In this document: positions 37,950-50,400 of the stretch, one piece after another
How the letters are laid out: each line of letters opens with the position of its first letter
Position numbering within the stretch: the first letter of the stretch is position 1
Assembly (NCBI GenBank): GCA_011109175.1
Contig: RDEW01000048.1
Span: 271,445 to 335,444 of the forward strand
Length of the DNA: 64,000 nucleotides
Source: Dicyema japonicum
Lineage: Eukaryota; Dicyemida; Rhombozoa; Dicyemidae
Direction of reading: 5' to 3'
Notes under the pieces: generated by a model
Databases searched by the model: none
Seen by the model: the letters and a program-made list of their open reading frames with translations, nothing else
Told to the model about the DNA's origin: nothing
Translations under genes and position numbers: made by a program

Positions 37950-40180
37950 TCCACAAAAATAGTGACTGTCCCTTTCACTAACGGAGGTCTGTTCTCATTG
38001 TTGAATTATTGTTCCATTATTATTTTGGCAGTAGCATCACAGAGTCTTATTCAGAGTCTGATAGTTTGCTTATTCGGAGGGCGCATGATTTTACAGCAGA
38101 GAGCTTTAACCCTCTCATGTTGCATCGGTGCTCAATCTGCTGCACATACTCCAGGATTCTTCCTTCAGATATAGAAGATTTTAGAGATGTGGCCATCACA
38201 ATTACGTCATCCGCATAAATAAGAAGACTAGTATTAATATCCTCGGACGTGGAATACTCGCCATGAATATATTAAACAAAATAGAGCTCAATACTGAACC
38301 TTGTGGTACTCCTCTCTTGAATGATATTGCATCAGATATATATCCACACACCTTCACAAAAGATTGTCTTTCCTAAAGATAATTTCTTAACCAAATAAAT
38401 AAGTATCGTGGAACACATACTGATACAAGCTGTTTTAGCAACGCTTCACGACATACACTATCGAATAATTTTGAGATATCAAGACATATTAAGTTTATTT
38501 GCCTTTTGGAATCCCTTGCTTTCATGATTTCAGAATTTAGTAGAAAGAAACAGTCTGCACAGCCTCTTCCGGGACGAAAACCCCACTGTTCCGGAATCAG
38601 AAATTCATTCTTCTCCATATGTCTGTCCTCCCAATAATAAGAAAAATGGTTTGGGTCATCCGACGTAAGGATCACAAATCCAGATTAATTAGAAAATAAT
38701 TCTAAACGCCGTTCATCCTGCAACAACCATAAATACTATTCTTAGAATTAAGATCGCCAATTAAGATAGTATAGGGATTCTTGTTGTAGAACTCAGAGAT
38801 ATCTGTAGAACAAGTCTTAAGATTCTTGGAGTATAGACCTCAAACACTAATCCATATTCCGTCGCAACAAACGTCTATGCTTGCAAATTTACACAATACA
38901 TCACAAACGATTTTTGGATTACGAATTCGGAGGCAGTCGAAAATAAACGTTCTCGTACCAGCAACTGCTTCAGCCTTCTATAAAACGTTCACGGAATTGT
39001 ATCCAGTCATTATATTACTCTTTGCTTTTCTTAATTTCAAGGTGTCGATCTTGGAGGCCCTCACAAGTAGTGTTAGTTCATTATGCCTTTTCCTTAAGAA
39101 TCTGCCATTCACTAGCACTATTTTTAGTCTTTGCTTCAAACATTTTGGTGACCTTACTTCTTCAAACCCTGTTCAATCGAGCAGATATGGTTTAGCCGTG
39201 ATATAATATTCAATATTTTCATATTTACCTTCTCTAATAGATTGGGTGGGACTTTATTCAATTTTCGACAAAATTTTAGGTGCCTTCTTTGACGTAACTT
39301 TCCTTGCTATCCATGTCCTCTTAATATTGCCTGTCCATCGTTTTTCGTTGCTCTCCTCTGATCAGACTTTCTGGCAACTGGAAATCCACCTATCTGGTCA
39401 ATGTGAGGGCGAACCACTATTTATGAAATTCATTGTGTTCCTAGAAGTCTCTCCACATGGAGTCAGGTCGTGTTCCCCTGCGCAACTGAGAAATCTTGTC
39501 TTCTTACAGAAGGAGGATATGTGTCCATGGCAGTTGAAACATTTCTGTGGGCTTCTTCTGTACCATTTACATGTAATTAACACGTGGGCTATGTTGAAAA
39601 CAAGACGGACAAGCGATGTAGCCTCCACCCTTGATCTAGAACTTTTGCAAGAGGGAGTCTCCTATCTCCCTTGTAGAATCGACATATGCTCATGGTAGAG
39701 GAAGCTAATTACTTGATATTCATGAAGGTCGTTATCATCAACCCAAAATGGCAGATTTCTCACCACAATTTCGGACGATCTTACTCGGATTTCACTGAAG
39801 CGGTGGTTTCCAAGACCAAATGTGAAGTAGCATTCACATGTTCACAAAAGTTCCTTTTGTCCTCCTCCTTTCTGAATTTGATGCGGAAGATCCCGGAACC
39901 CTGTGGCTAAATCTATAGACCTCGTCAAGTCGAACGAGTACAACAGCTTAGAAATTTTTATGACTTCCATATTCGATGTTACCAAATCTGTATAAATACA
40001 TTTCTAGAGTATTCAAAAGCTGGAGGGTCGTGATCATTCCGAGAAATGATGTGACGCGCTTCTCACTTAGTCTAGAAAACCCTGAATATATATTTTTACT
40101 CCTCTTGCAGGCCTTTCAGGATAGGCTTCTCTCAATAGACAATAACCGACTTTCGCGTTCAGTCACAACATAAAAATGTT
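37950..40180 (-). mobile_element. LINE with ORF1 (zinc knuckles), APE endonuclease and RT
   Basis: Minus strand. An ORF1-like part (about 39972-39240) has FRDLPHQIQKGGG, IVVRNLPFWVDDNDLHEY and CCHC-type knuckles (CFNCHGHISSFCKKTRFLSC). The endonuclease follows (LVNGRFLRKRHNELTLLVRA, IWISVWGLYS, ILIGDLNSKNSIYG). Then comes the RT: QWGFRPGRGCADCFF, CLDISKLFDSVCREALL, GVPQGSVLSSILFNIF, with a degraded YADD (FLFMRMT). This is the only copy here in which ORF1, endonuclease and RT are still in order. Many frame breaks. Confidence 0.8.
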
Positions 40181-40944
40181 TTCAAGTTATTCTTTTTTAT
40201 TTATCATTAAGGTTTCGAACATTGAATGACACTTAGTGTTAAGAGTTCACTCAAATCACGTGAGACTTTTTATCTTAGAACCACGTAACCAACTAAAAAA
40301 TGCAAAGATAGCTTGACTATCATCTAGGGGGAATTTATCAGAATGAAGAACTGTGGTTTTCTTGACCACAAGAATTCCTGTTTATCAAAAATGAACCCCT
40401 AAGTAATAAGACTAAAAACTCTTTTTAAAAACAATTACTAGATGTCTATAAATACCAATTGACCAACTACGCTGTGAATTAAAAATTATCCCATTCAGTG
40501 ACCACATCATGGTGTTTAGTATATAACGAATGGATAATACAGGACCATTCAATTCAAGGCATTTGGAACAAATAAAAAGATTATGCCTTCTCTTGTGACA
40601 AAGTTTGTATTCTTCAAACTATTCCAGAGACTGAGCTTACTCACACCAGGATTCCTACTAATTCCCTGTATTAAAAAGCTTATGTGAGGTGTTCCGTCGA
40701 ATATGTTATAAAGATCTGTAAAAATATGCGGTAATTAATTGACCTCTGACTTATGTCATATAATTGTACTTTAAGCAACATAAGTACATTGTAGTATAGT
40801 TTGTAGGCAGATATGCCAGAGGTGTTAATTTGATGAAATGTGTGAATGATTGTTGGTTGAGGTAACCATGACATATTGATTATTTGTCGTAATAATTTAA
40901 TAATAAAGTGACGATGATTAAAGGTGTATTAGTAAGAATAGTAG
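40181..40944. other. Spacer upstream of the dystrophin gene
   Basis: No upstream spectrin-repeat or actin-binding coding sequence was found here on the plus strand. AT-rich near the gene start. Confidence 0.4.
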
Positions 40945-42252
40945 ATGGACAAAGATTGGGAAAGAAAAGCAACAGATGATGGAATTCCCTATTATGTAAT
41001 GTTAAAGACAGGTGAGTGTCAGTGGATGAACCCTCGTTTAATGGAAATAATAGCATTAAGCAGTATAAATATGAATAATATTAAGAGAAATTCAATAATG
41101 TGGTGTATTCTAGTTGGAGAATTGGAGAGAAAGTAAATTTTATATCAAAAGAGTTATCAAGTAAGAATAATATTATTGTAAGTTTCATCGTTAAAGTACT
41201 CGGAATTTATAGATTTGTTTGATTGTAATTGTTGTGAAATGGAAATAAATGAAGTGGTGGAAGTATTAACTCGAATATATGAGCATTTGGGGATTGTAAA
41301 TAGTGATTTTGTTGATAAAATATTAAATTGTGTGATACTGCTATCAGATAAAAAATCAAAAGTAAATGTTGAATGTTTAAATTTATTAATAATAATTTGT
41401 TGTGTTAGAAATATAAATATAATGCATAAAAGTATTATTATATATAATATTTAGGTATATTTAAAGCATTTACACAAAGTAATATAATGAGAGTTAATGA
41501 CTTTGATAGATTAACCAAATATCTTTATAAAATAGCTGAAATGATTGGGGAAACTGATTCTTTCAATAAATATAATAATCAATTTGGACACAATAAGACA
41601 TATCATCAATACTATATGTGGGCTAAAAAGAATAATTCTATCCTCTCTTGGTTACAATGTTTATGCCACTTATCACATAATATATCATATAATGTCACCT
41701 GTACTATTTGTGGTCGTAATCCCATTTATGCACTCATGTTTAAATGTCTTCACTGTAAAAACTACAATTTATGTAAACAATGCTGTCTTGAGGTAAAACA
41801 TCAGATAATCACATTCTATCACATCAAATTACACCACATTCTAAACATGTCACTTTTATATTCATTCATAGATATCTAATAAAATTAAACTAAAGGAGTA
41901 CTACAAAACTATCAAGAATGCTCTCTCCAAAGATAAAACTAACAAGGCACTCTTTATGACTACTTTTAATGATCTTAAATTTAATAAGTTTTTAATATTT
42001 TATATTTTAGTTATAAATTAAGACAATCCACCTGTCTTAAACTATCACAACAAACTACACTTAATAATCAAAATTATAAACTTGAAAGACAGATTAAATT
42101 ACTCAAAACACTAATTGTTCAGGTTTTATTAATAACACTAATATTAGTCACAACTTACAACACAACATGATCACAATCAATATGACTACAATCTATTAAG
42201 AATGGCTGATGATCTTGGAACATCATTGTGCAAACTTATTCAATCACTATAA
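40945..42252 (+). CDS. DMD: Minimal dystrophin: WW, EF-hand-like, ZZ, coiled coil
   Basis: Dystrophin links the cytoskeleton to the dystroglycan complex. Here a WW domain opens the protein (DWERKATDDGIPYYVMLKTG). Next is an EF-hand-like helical region (FNNVVYSSWRIGEKVNFISK, VVEVLTRIYEHLG, KVNVECLNLLIIICC). The ZZ zinc finger follows (TCTICGRNPIYALMFKCLHC, then C-x2-C and HILSHQITPH), then a short coiled coil and the C-terminal motif NLLRMADDLGTSLCKL, matching human NLFHMADDLGRAMESL. Six introns of 22-25 nt (41063-41085, 41161-41182, 41432-41454, 41849-41871, 41988-42010, 42123-42147). One single-base deletion inside the ZZ coding (about 41790) is needed for a 389-residue product. No actin-binding or spectrin-repeat exons are seen upstream, so the protein resembles short mammalian Dp71. 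Confidence 0.9.
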
Positions 42253-42469
42253 CATTATTAATTCACTTACATCCTCTTTAATATTCCTTATACTTCCGAT
42301 TATTACTTCTACAACGGACAGGGATCACTTCTCCCCTTCACTTTTCAACACCCTACTGACATTCCCATAACTCACCAAATCTCATAATATTATCCGAATA
42401 TAAAAGCATTCAATCAGATAATGTTCAAAATCACCTAAATATTATGTTAAGTGACTTTAACTTAATGTT

Positions 42470-42790
42470 TATTATTATTATTATCAGCACTGCCGAGAAC
42501 ACATAAAAAAACAAAAGTCAATTAAGGTTCCCTTGTGCCGCGCCGGCCACCCTTTGCACCAATCGGATCCAAAGGCCTCTCCGTTTCGCAAGATCTCTTA
42601 GTTCATCGAGGTCATCCATTGTTTTCAACTCCCTGCCTATGGCTTTTAGGTCTTCATTTAGCGTGATAGGTAAGGTTGTTCTAGGCCTTCCTCGGAATGA
42701 TTTTGTTTTTTCCATGAAATAATGTTTCCATATCTTAAATAACTTTATCAAAAACAATTCATTTACACAACCAGTTCTTCCAAACATTTG
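42470..42790 (-). mobile_element. LINE C-terminus and 3' tail, second family
   Basis: The minus-strand frame 42787-42518 reads FRGRPRTTLPITLNEDLKA and DDLDELRDLAKRRGLW, nearly the same as RGRPRSTLPTALNKDL ... DDLDELRSLAFDRGRW at 17640-17790. The tail reads ggcacaagggaacctt ... ctcggcagtgctgataataa. A strongly 5'-truncated insertion just 220 bp after the dystrophin stop. Confidence 0.8.
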
Positions 42791-43344
42791 TAAATTTTCA
42801 GAGTCATCTTTGCTTCTGGTTAAGCAAACACGTCATAAGTAAAATCACACAAAAACAAATGTTCATCGTGGAGTATCAGCTCACTCAAATTGCCAACCTA
42901 AAATGTCTTACCCTCATATAGAAATAATTCACAATAACGAAGCTTAATTATGCCCCCTAGCTGGGTCCCATAGATATCACTCACTCTTCTACAAATGATA
43001 CAAAGAGTGCAAGGCTTGAGATCCATAACAAGGAGCTCAAACGTACTCCCGTTGGTTACCTACGCTGAGAAACAAAGATTCTGACACTGGGGGATCAATT
43101 CGAAATAATTTGACTCTAACCATTAACCTTTCTACTGCTCAAACCCACTAACCGCTGTCTCATCAGTAGGATCTTTACTGACATCCATAGAACACTTTAT
43201 AAAATCTTCACTCGACCAGAAAACCTATCCTGGACTGAAAACGCCAAAATACAGAGACTAATGAATCAGAATAGTTATTCCAAAGGGCTGTTAGAGTGGG
43301 TTGGCATGCTTACGGTGTGATCATAAAAACTCAGAAACCGTTTA
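42791..43344. other. Unassigned
   Basis: Less AT-rich than the gene islands, suggesting transposon debris. No domain could be read. Confidence 0.3.
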
Positions 43345-43960
43345 TTAAATGTATTATAGTGTTTAATTTTGTGTAGAAAACGTGCAAATATTAAAAATAT
43401 AATAGTTTGTGTAGTAATAATGATTGCAAATACAATTTCCCATTCCTTGAGACTATAATAAAATTAACAGCTAATGCTGATGTAATAGAGAATCCTATTA
43501 TAGAACCAAACTGCATTCCTTCATCAATATATACAAACCTGGTATTATAAATCCCACTGCTCGTGATCTACGGAGGATGCCATTTTGAAATTATTACATT
43601 CACAGCTGGAAAATAGGGTCCCTATTTTAATAATATTTACAACATTTGCAGCATTAATATTTAACCACACTTAATTGGGGACTTTTCCAATGCAAATGGA
43701 GAAACCAAAATATTGATGATATTACTACACAGATCCCCAATACTATTTTAGGACCATTTTTTCAGCCATAATTCCTCCATATATTTGAGTAATCATAAAT
43801 CCACCATAATATTATGATTTGTGATTCCCAGTCCACTGTATTATTACTCACTATTTGTGTTATTACATTTATCTTCACTCTTTGAACAAATAATACCATT
43901 ATATTTATTATTCTTTACTTTTCATTAGTAAACAACATTTTTATATACTCTGTGCTACAC
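43345..43960 (-). pseudogene. SLC17-family (sialin/VGLUT-like) transporter, broken 5' half
   Basis: SLC17 proteins are 12-helix organic-anion transporters. On the minus strand the pieces follow SLC17 order. RVKINVITQIVSNNT (after TM1) is followed by TVDWESQ and GGFMITQIYGGIMAEKM (GYIITQIPGGYVASK in sialin), then GPKIVLGICVVISSIFWFL. Next come FPAVNVIISKWHPP, RSRAVGFIIPGMQFGSIIGF (with a 20-nt intron) and YYSLKEWEIVFAIII. The frame changes at least four times and the C-terminal half is missing: coding runs into unrelated sequence near 43340. A decayed or truncated gene is the simplest reading. Confidence 0.6.
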
Positions 43961-43969
43961 TTTATACGC

Positions 43970-44645
43970 TTGTTGTGGTTGTCTCATTCGATTATTAACC
44001 AGAATAACATCCAAGAAACTGGCAACCGTCTAAAAACTCGCCAAAAAATAGAGAGATTCATTACTTTCATGTCGAATCCTGGTGGTCTAGGACAAGCAAA
44101 GAGATCCTGAACTACTCTCTCAGCCTGAGACGGATAATGTCCATATTGTAAACGAAAAAGTTCACTCTGATGGACTTTGGAAATAACAGTTCTCAGGAGG
44201 TCTGCGCTCAAGTATCTTGTTATCTTCGTATAGCACGCAAGTGATCCCAGCCTCTATTAATTCCCGGATCCTCCTTGCGTGGTTTTACAATGTCCCAACT
44301 GTAGAACGGTATAGCCTCCGCGAATGCCTACAAAGGAAATCGATCAAGATGCCCTTCTTTAGGACCGATTGATGTTTTTCTGTATGAACAATCGAATCTC
44401 CCAATGGGTTTCTTGGTTCTTTGCATAAACACGGGAATCCGCTGCCATGGTTCCTTGAGACTTTTCTGAAAAAAGTGAGAAAGGGGGTTGTAATAGCGTA
44501 GGATGTCAACGTGTAGTCTGATTGAATTTAATTTACTGAGTTTGGAAGAGGATATCGCAAATTTCCATGGAGGACAGGCATTTTCAATTGTTGGAATAAT
44601 GATCTGGCTATACATCTGCAGTCCACAGGAAAAAAGGGGCATTTC
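43970..44645 (-). mobile_element. LINE C-terminal fragment
   Basis: Minus strand: MYSQIIIPTIENACPPWKFA and SKLSKLNSIR, the RT thumb motif seen at 8150 (YQQATVPTIEYACSACIFA). Downstream frames VHQSELFRLQYGHYPSQAE are decayed. Lies directly upstream of the broken SLC17-like gene on the same strand. Confidence 0.65.
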
Positions 44646-44747
44646 TTTATAATTGCCTTTGATATGATGAGGTGTTATTGTGGTTGTGTCCTAATTATTA
44701 TACTTATAAAATATTAATAAAATATTAATAAAATATTAATAATTTGA

Positions 44748-45154
44748 ATGAGGAGTTTGTTTGTAGTGAGAAATGTAAAATGATGATATAATGTTAGTGT
44801 TGTAGTTATAATTGTATTACTTTAAATAATAGAGAGGCAGTAGTAAAGAAACTAAATGAGAGAGGATGGAGACAAGTAGAGACAAGGACATATAAAGCAA
44901 TAGAGAAAAGATTACAGTTTAGTACATTTACTAAAGTATTACTTATTATTTATTAGACTTGGGAGTTCTTGAATAGTTTAGCAAATGAAAGTGAAAGAGT
45001 AGACCACCACCCTCGTATTACAACAACATATGACAGAGTAATACATAATATATTAAAATAGGTTAAGATTACATTATATACTCACACTGTTAAGGATATT
45101 ACACAAGCTGATGTTAATATGGCTTATTATATTGATAACACTTTTGGCTCATAA
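44748..45154 (+). CDS. PCBD: Pterin-4a-carbinolamine dehydratase (DCoH family)
   Basis: This enzyme dehydrates 4a-hydroxytetrahydrobiopterin in cofactor recycling for aromatic amino acid hydroxylases. The active-site signature is clear: ERVDHHPRITTTYDRVKITL followed by YTHTVKDIT and a later Asp (ADVNMAYYID). Upstream NNREAVVKKLNERGW corresponds to the LL--L---GW start of the family. The first exon MRSLFVVRN is joined by a 23-nt intron (44775-44797); two further introns are 21 and 24 nt. The frame is unbroken, 112 residues, stop TAA. The basic/hydrophobic N-terminal extension (MRSLFVVRNCCSYNC) could be a mitochondrial presequence as in PCBD2; that is inference. Confidence 0.93.
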
Positions 45155-46341
45155 ATCATTGTTAACACAACCTGGCTTTAGGGAGACTACATAAATGCTG
45201 CTTTAATTATAATCAGATTTGGTAATTGACCACCTGTTTTATAAGTGTCCCGAAAGTGTTCATAATTGGTGGAAACAATAATCAGAACCACTTAAGACAG
45301 ATACTTGTCCCTGTAGTTTAAGATTTCTTTGCAATAGTTACAGGAAGGTTGAAAAATTCGTTGACCTCAAAATATTCGACTCACGTCACAAGAGACCTGT
45401 CCTTGTGCAAATGGACATCACCAACGCATCTTCCTTGGAAAACTCTGACAGAAAATATTCGGAACAGACATCCATCTCATCGTAAAACTATGCTTCTCTA
45501 CTTTTATATGCGGAAGGTGTGGTCAATGATTTGCAAATCTGAGATTGAGGACACGTTTTCTATCCAATTGAGTCCTCCACGCTTCCTCATTTTCACCACT
45601 TAACATATGCCACGAAGATATTGATGGAAGAAAGACACGTGCAAATTAAGCATTACAAAACCTCATGTGGTTTTATTATTAACGTAGCTTGAATGATTTT
45701 GCTTTAACCAATCGAATATTCAATTATTCACAAACCTATGACTTCAAAAAAACCCGATTTACTATGACATTGAATTTCCTAGAACATTTTGATACTATTT
45801 CCTAATGGATTGACTTAATCACTTCACACTTCTCTATCAAGTCAGCTATAACCACTTTCACTCAGTTTAATCTAGAACTAAACCTCCTCTAGACTCCTGT
45901 CGACATAAATCTTAAACCCTCCCAAAATTACTTCATTCATCGTCTTCCAGTACTTCTTGCGTTAAGTCCTTTAATGTCTACCATCTTTCCTCATCTGCAC
46001 TAGTAGTTCATAAATACATTGAACTCAAGTAGAGACAGATTTCCAATCGAGTTGTCTCTAAAAATATTCAAAGCGATGCACATGGAAGAGCCCTAAGCCA
46101 CGCAACGCTCTCACATGTAGATGTTTGATCTAGTTAGATAATTAACCCCGGCTTCTTTAACTTGTAGGAGACAACGTTATTATGTAAGACACACCAAATG
46201 TCGATTTGGTGTGATAGACGGACAGCTTATAATTTCAAAACATACAAAGTGATTTTCTGTCAACTCAGTGAAGTTGCAAAAGAAACACAAGAAATTTTTT
46301 TATCATCCAGTTTATATACGTAGGTTTTTAGAGAGTAGTGA
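45155..46341. other. Spacer with a LINE 3' tail near 46060-46190
   Basis: No host gene. The end of the stretch (taaccccggcttctttaact tgtaggag, about 46143) repeats the tail at 36260, so a LINE remnant on the plus strand ends here. 45340-45600 has a long frame without a recognised motif. Confidence 0.4.
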
Positions 46342-46345
46342 TATA

Positions 46346-47788
46346 CAGAGATACAAATAAAAAACGGAAAACTCATTTTCTCTTTTTTCTTTTTTTCTAT
46401 TGAATGATTAATTTTTTTAACAAAAATAGAATTTTAAAAATACAAATTTAACTTTAGTCTTTTAAAAAAATTAAAACGCCCTATATTTTGGTACGTAATT
46501 AGATCCAGTTTTTTCCGAACAAAAAAAATTCTCTATTTTTTCCAAAGTTTTTTGAACCATTTTTATTTTATTACACGTGTTGTTTCTTGTTACATGGTTC
46601 TACAGCTTACATACCAAGAAAAAAGAGAAATTATTGCTTATTATAAAGTTGGAAAGTCATATCGACAAATTCGAAATCTTACCGAAAGATCCCTCAGTGC
46701 TTTCTCGAGAGTCATTAAAAACTTCACCATGAATGATTCCTTCGGGGGAGAGAGAGAAAAAAAAGGCTCAAGGTGAATTTCCTTAACTCTGATAATCTCG
46801 AAATAATTGAAGGTGAACGAAAAAAGTGATGTTAATTTCAATTCTGTAAAATGTTCGGAAATTACGTTATGAAACGGGAACTGTTGTCAGATCACAGACA
46901 GTGAGGAACTACCTGAAAAGACTGAATATATCGACGTTTCAGCCTACAAAAGGCTATATCTATCGAAAAAACACAAAACAACGAGACTTTCTCAGTGCAC
47001 AAAGTGGAACATGTTACCAAATGTGTTCTGGAATCGAGTTATCTTTAGTGATGAATCTATTTAATCCCGATGGACGAAAATTTATCTGGAAAAAGATGGG
47101 AGAAAGGCTTTTAAACAAAAATGTTACCACAACAGTAAAGTTCGGAAAAGGGAACGCAATGGTTTGGGGCGCATTCACATCGGAATGTTTTTCGGAACTT
47201 GTGTGGATAATAGGAATTATGAATGGGAACTATATGTAAGCATCTTAGCGGATAATTTGTTGCCTTTTTTGGAGAAAACAGGAATCCGGTCTACAATTTT
47301 TCAGCAAGATAATCCAAAGCATACCTGATAGGTGGCTAAAGATTTTTTCAATCAACACGGAATTGAGTTATTACAATGGGCCCCTCAAAGTCCCGATTTG
47401 AATCCAATCGAGCACGTGTGGGCCTTCATAAAACAAAAAATAAGGGGAACCGAATTTAAAAAAAGTGACATATTCTGAGAATTGAAAAAGATTTGGAACG
47501 ATCTCACGATAGAATATGCGAAATCGCTTGTTGGATCAATGCGGAGTAGAATTTTAGAAGCAATAAGTGCTCAAGGGGGTCATACTAAATTTTGAACTGT
47601 TTTTGTTCTTTTTGTATTTTGTTTGAAAAAAATTGGGTTTAAATACTTGCCAAAATCTTTGACGCTTGAATTTTTGTAAAAGGCAAAAGTTAAGCTTATA
47701 ATTTAAAATTTAATTTTTTATTAAAAAAAAATCTTTATTTAGAAAAAAATTGAGAAATTGGCTGTTTCGTTTTTTATTTGTATCGCTG
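46346..47788 (+). mobile_element. Tc1-like DNA transposon with both terminal repeats
   Basis: Inverted ends of at least 25 bp: cagagatacaaataaaaaac at the left, cagcgatacaaataaaaaac read inward from the right. TA precedes the left end; the right flank is ga. The transposase (plus strand, at least three frame breaks) reads LTYQEKREIIAYYKVGKSYR (HTH), IFSDES-type first Asp region (VMNLFNPDGRKFIWKKMGER), NAMVWGAFTSE, QQDNPKH with the second Asp, and SPDLNPIEHVWAFIK with the Glu. Spacing fits DD34E. Complete in outline but inactive as read. Confidence 0.92.
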
Positions 47789-47799
47789 GATGTTATATT

Positions 47800-50400
47800 A
47801 TCCAAATTAAGTCGTGTCCGACCCTTGGAGATCTCATGAGCCAATTTTCTTCACTCTCCCCGATCCGTCGCATTTTAGAGCAGTCTTGATATAGGCATTT
47901 CCATGACGTCTTTCACCGTGGATAGCCATCGAGTCCTCGGTCGACCAGTTCTTCTCTTCCCAGTAAGATTGTTCAGCATAATGGTTCTTTCCAGGAAATC
48001 AGAGCCGACAACATGCCCAAAGAACGCCAATCTGTGTTTTCTGATTCTTCCTTCTAACGAAATGTCCGTTTCTACCCGTTTGAGTACATCGGTGATTGTT
48101 ATTCTGGAGGTTTAAGGGATTCTTAGTAAACTCCTCCAGCCTAAAGTTCGAAAACATTTAATTTTTCGTCTATCCGCTTTTTTCAGTATCCATGATTTTG
48201 CGCCGTATAGAAAAACCGGGAACACGATTGCATTAACCAGTCTGCATTTGGTCCTTAAGCAAATATCTTTGCTTTTCCAAATTCTATTCATTCTCTGGAA
48301 GGCGTCCCCGTCCCATGGCAATTCGCCTCTTGATTTCCAAGCCTCCGTCACTACTCCGATTAATTAGACATCCCAGAAAGACAACATTATTGCAACTCTA
48401 TTTTATCATTCTCAATTATTAGTTCCATTATACCATTATTAGGCCATCTTCTGTTTCAGTCAGTAAGGTTGGATCGTCAGCATTGCGGAAATCATTGATT
48501 TTCCTGCCTTCCAATTTTAATCCCGTTATTTGATACAGTATCCAACAGTAACTTCTTGATCCTTATAAAGAGATTTGATAAGCAATATCAGATGGGCATC
48601 GAATCCGAATTCTTTTAAAGCGGACCACAGCTTGTCATGTATAACGGAATCAAAAGCTTTCCGATAGTCAATAAAGCACATGTATACACTCTTTTGGGAT
48701 TCATGGGCTTTCTCCATAATCCACCGGATATTTGCTATATGGTCACGTGTGCCTCGTCCCTTCCTGAATCCTGCTTGGACATCCGGTAGAATCAGTTCGG
48801 CATTAGACAATGTTGTATTATCTTTAGAAGTATTTTGCTGACGTGAGGAATTAAGGCTATTGTACGATAGTTTGAACTGTCCTTGCTATCCCCTTTTTTC
48901 GGTATTGGAATAAATATAGATCTTTTCCACTCGCGTAGCCAAATACATGTTTCCCAAATTTTTTGACATAGACTGGTAATAGCTGTCACCGGTATAGACT
49001 TCAGCAATTCGCTCGAGATGTTGTCAATCCCCGGTGCCTTGTTCCCGTTAATTGCCATGTAGCCCACACGCATTCCTCTTCAAGTATTTTATGCCCTCAC
49101 CCAACGTTGCTTCATCAACATATATGGGTGGGCACACAGTCTCTGAATATAGTCGTTCCGTATATTCTCTCCAACGATTACGGATGTTCTGTTGGTTTAG
49201 CAATTCTACTCCATCCTTGTCCTTGATTTTGCCCATCATTTTCGTAAAGGGGGTTCGTCCATTTTTTTAGTTGTAAATACGCATTCCTAGTGTGACCTCT
49301 CTTATAGCCATCTTCCATTTTTTGCAGCGTAACCTCCAGTAGTCTTCTTTATCCTTCCTGGCTACCTTTTTGAATTCAGAGTTAAGTTTTCTTGTCTCGT
49401 CTATATTCCAGAGACTTTAGCAGCTTTACGAGCCTCAGCAATGTTTGGGGTGTTGACAGAGTGGCACTCAGCGCACTTGGCCGGCGTTTTGTATTTGACA
49501 TGTTTTATTTCAGCGCTCCTGATAACCAACTGCAAATCATTCCATAATTCATCAATCATCCTTTCGTTCAAATTCAGTAATCCAATATTGTGCTTAACTT
49601 CCATTGCGTATTCTGGTGGTATGTTTGAGACATCGAATTTCTTTACTCGGGGGTATTCCAGGTGTTACTGAATTTCGTTCTAATTTTTGCAACAAGTAGC
49701 TGATGGTCTGTTCCATAGTCTGCCCCTGGATATGTTTTGACGGCTGTTATAGAGCTTTTCCAGCGTTTGGCGCACAAAATATAATCAATCTGGTTCCTAG
49801 ACATTCCATTTGGCGACGTCCAAGTGTTAATCGTCGTTTGTGCTGTTTGAACCTGTGTTAGTTATCTGAAATCCATTTTCCTGACAGAATTGGACCAGTC
49901 GATCCCCAGCATCATTTTTCCCCAAACCAGAACTTCCCACAATATACACCCAACTTTTGAGTTGAAATCCCCATTATGTAGGTTATGTCCTTTTTGGGTA
50001 TTAGTTTTTTCAATTTCGTCATCCTTGGCAATAGATGTTGGGGCATACACTTGCATGACCGTAATATTCAATGGTCGTCCACGGACGTGGATTAGTATTA
50101 TCCGATCATTAAATATTCTATGACTTTCAATAGCACGTGTAATTTTCTTTGAAGCAATGAAGACCACTCCGTTTCTTTTCGCATTAACCAGAATAATATA
50201 TGACGAAATCATCCAAACAAAAAAAACCACTGTCGATCCAGTTTCGCTTACTCCAAGCAGGTCAATATCAAGCCTTCTCCTTTCTCTTTTTACTTCTAGT
50301 TTCCCTTCGCTTAAGCCTTTTACGTTCCATGTTGCGAACTTGTGAGTTCTGTGTGATAAAGACTCGAGATTTGATGTTTTGTGTTTCATTGATTACTCGA
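47800..50400 (-). mobile_element. RTE-like LINE (endonuclease plus RT), nearly full length
   Basis: Minus strand. Endonuclease 50389-49862: FATWNVKGLSEGKLE, DLLGVSETG, VMQVYAPTS, HNGDFNSKVG. RT 49073-48526: GNKAPGIDNISSELLKSIP, FIPIPKKGDSKDSSNYRTI, AGFRKGRGTRDHIANIRWI, FIDYRKAFDSV. The catalytic box reads NADD instead of YADD (about 48480). The C-terminus has LVNAIVFPVFLYGAKSW. A short RTE-style 3' end lies at about 47800-47880. The nearby Tc1-like element ends only 12 bp beyond it. Several frame breaks. Confidence 0.88.
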
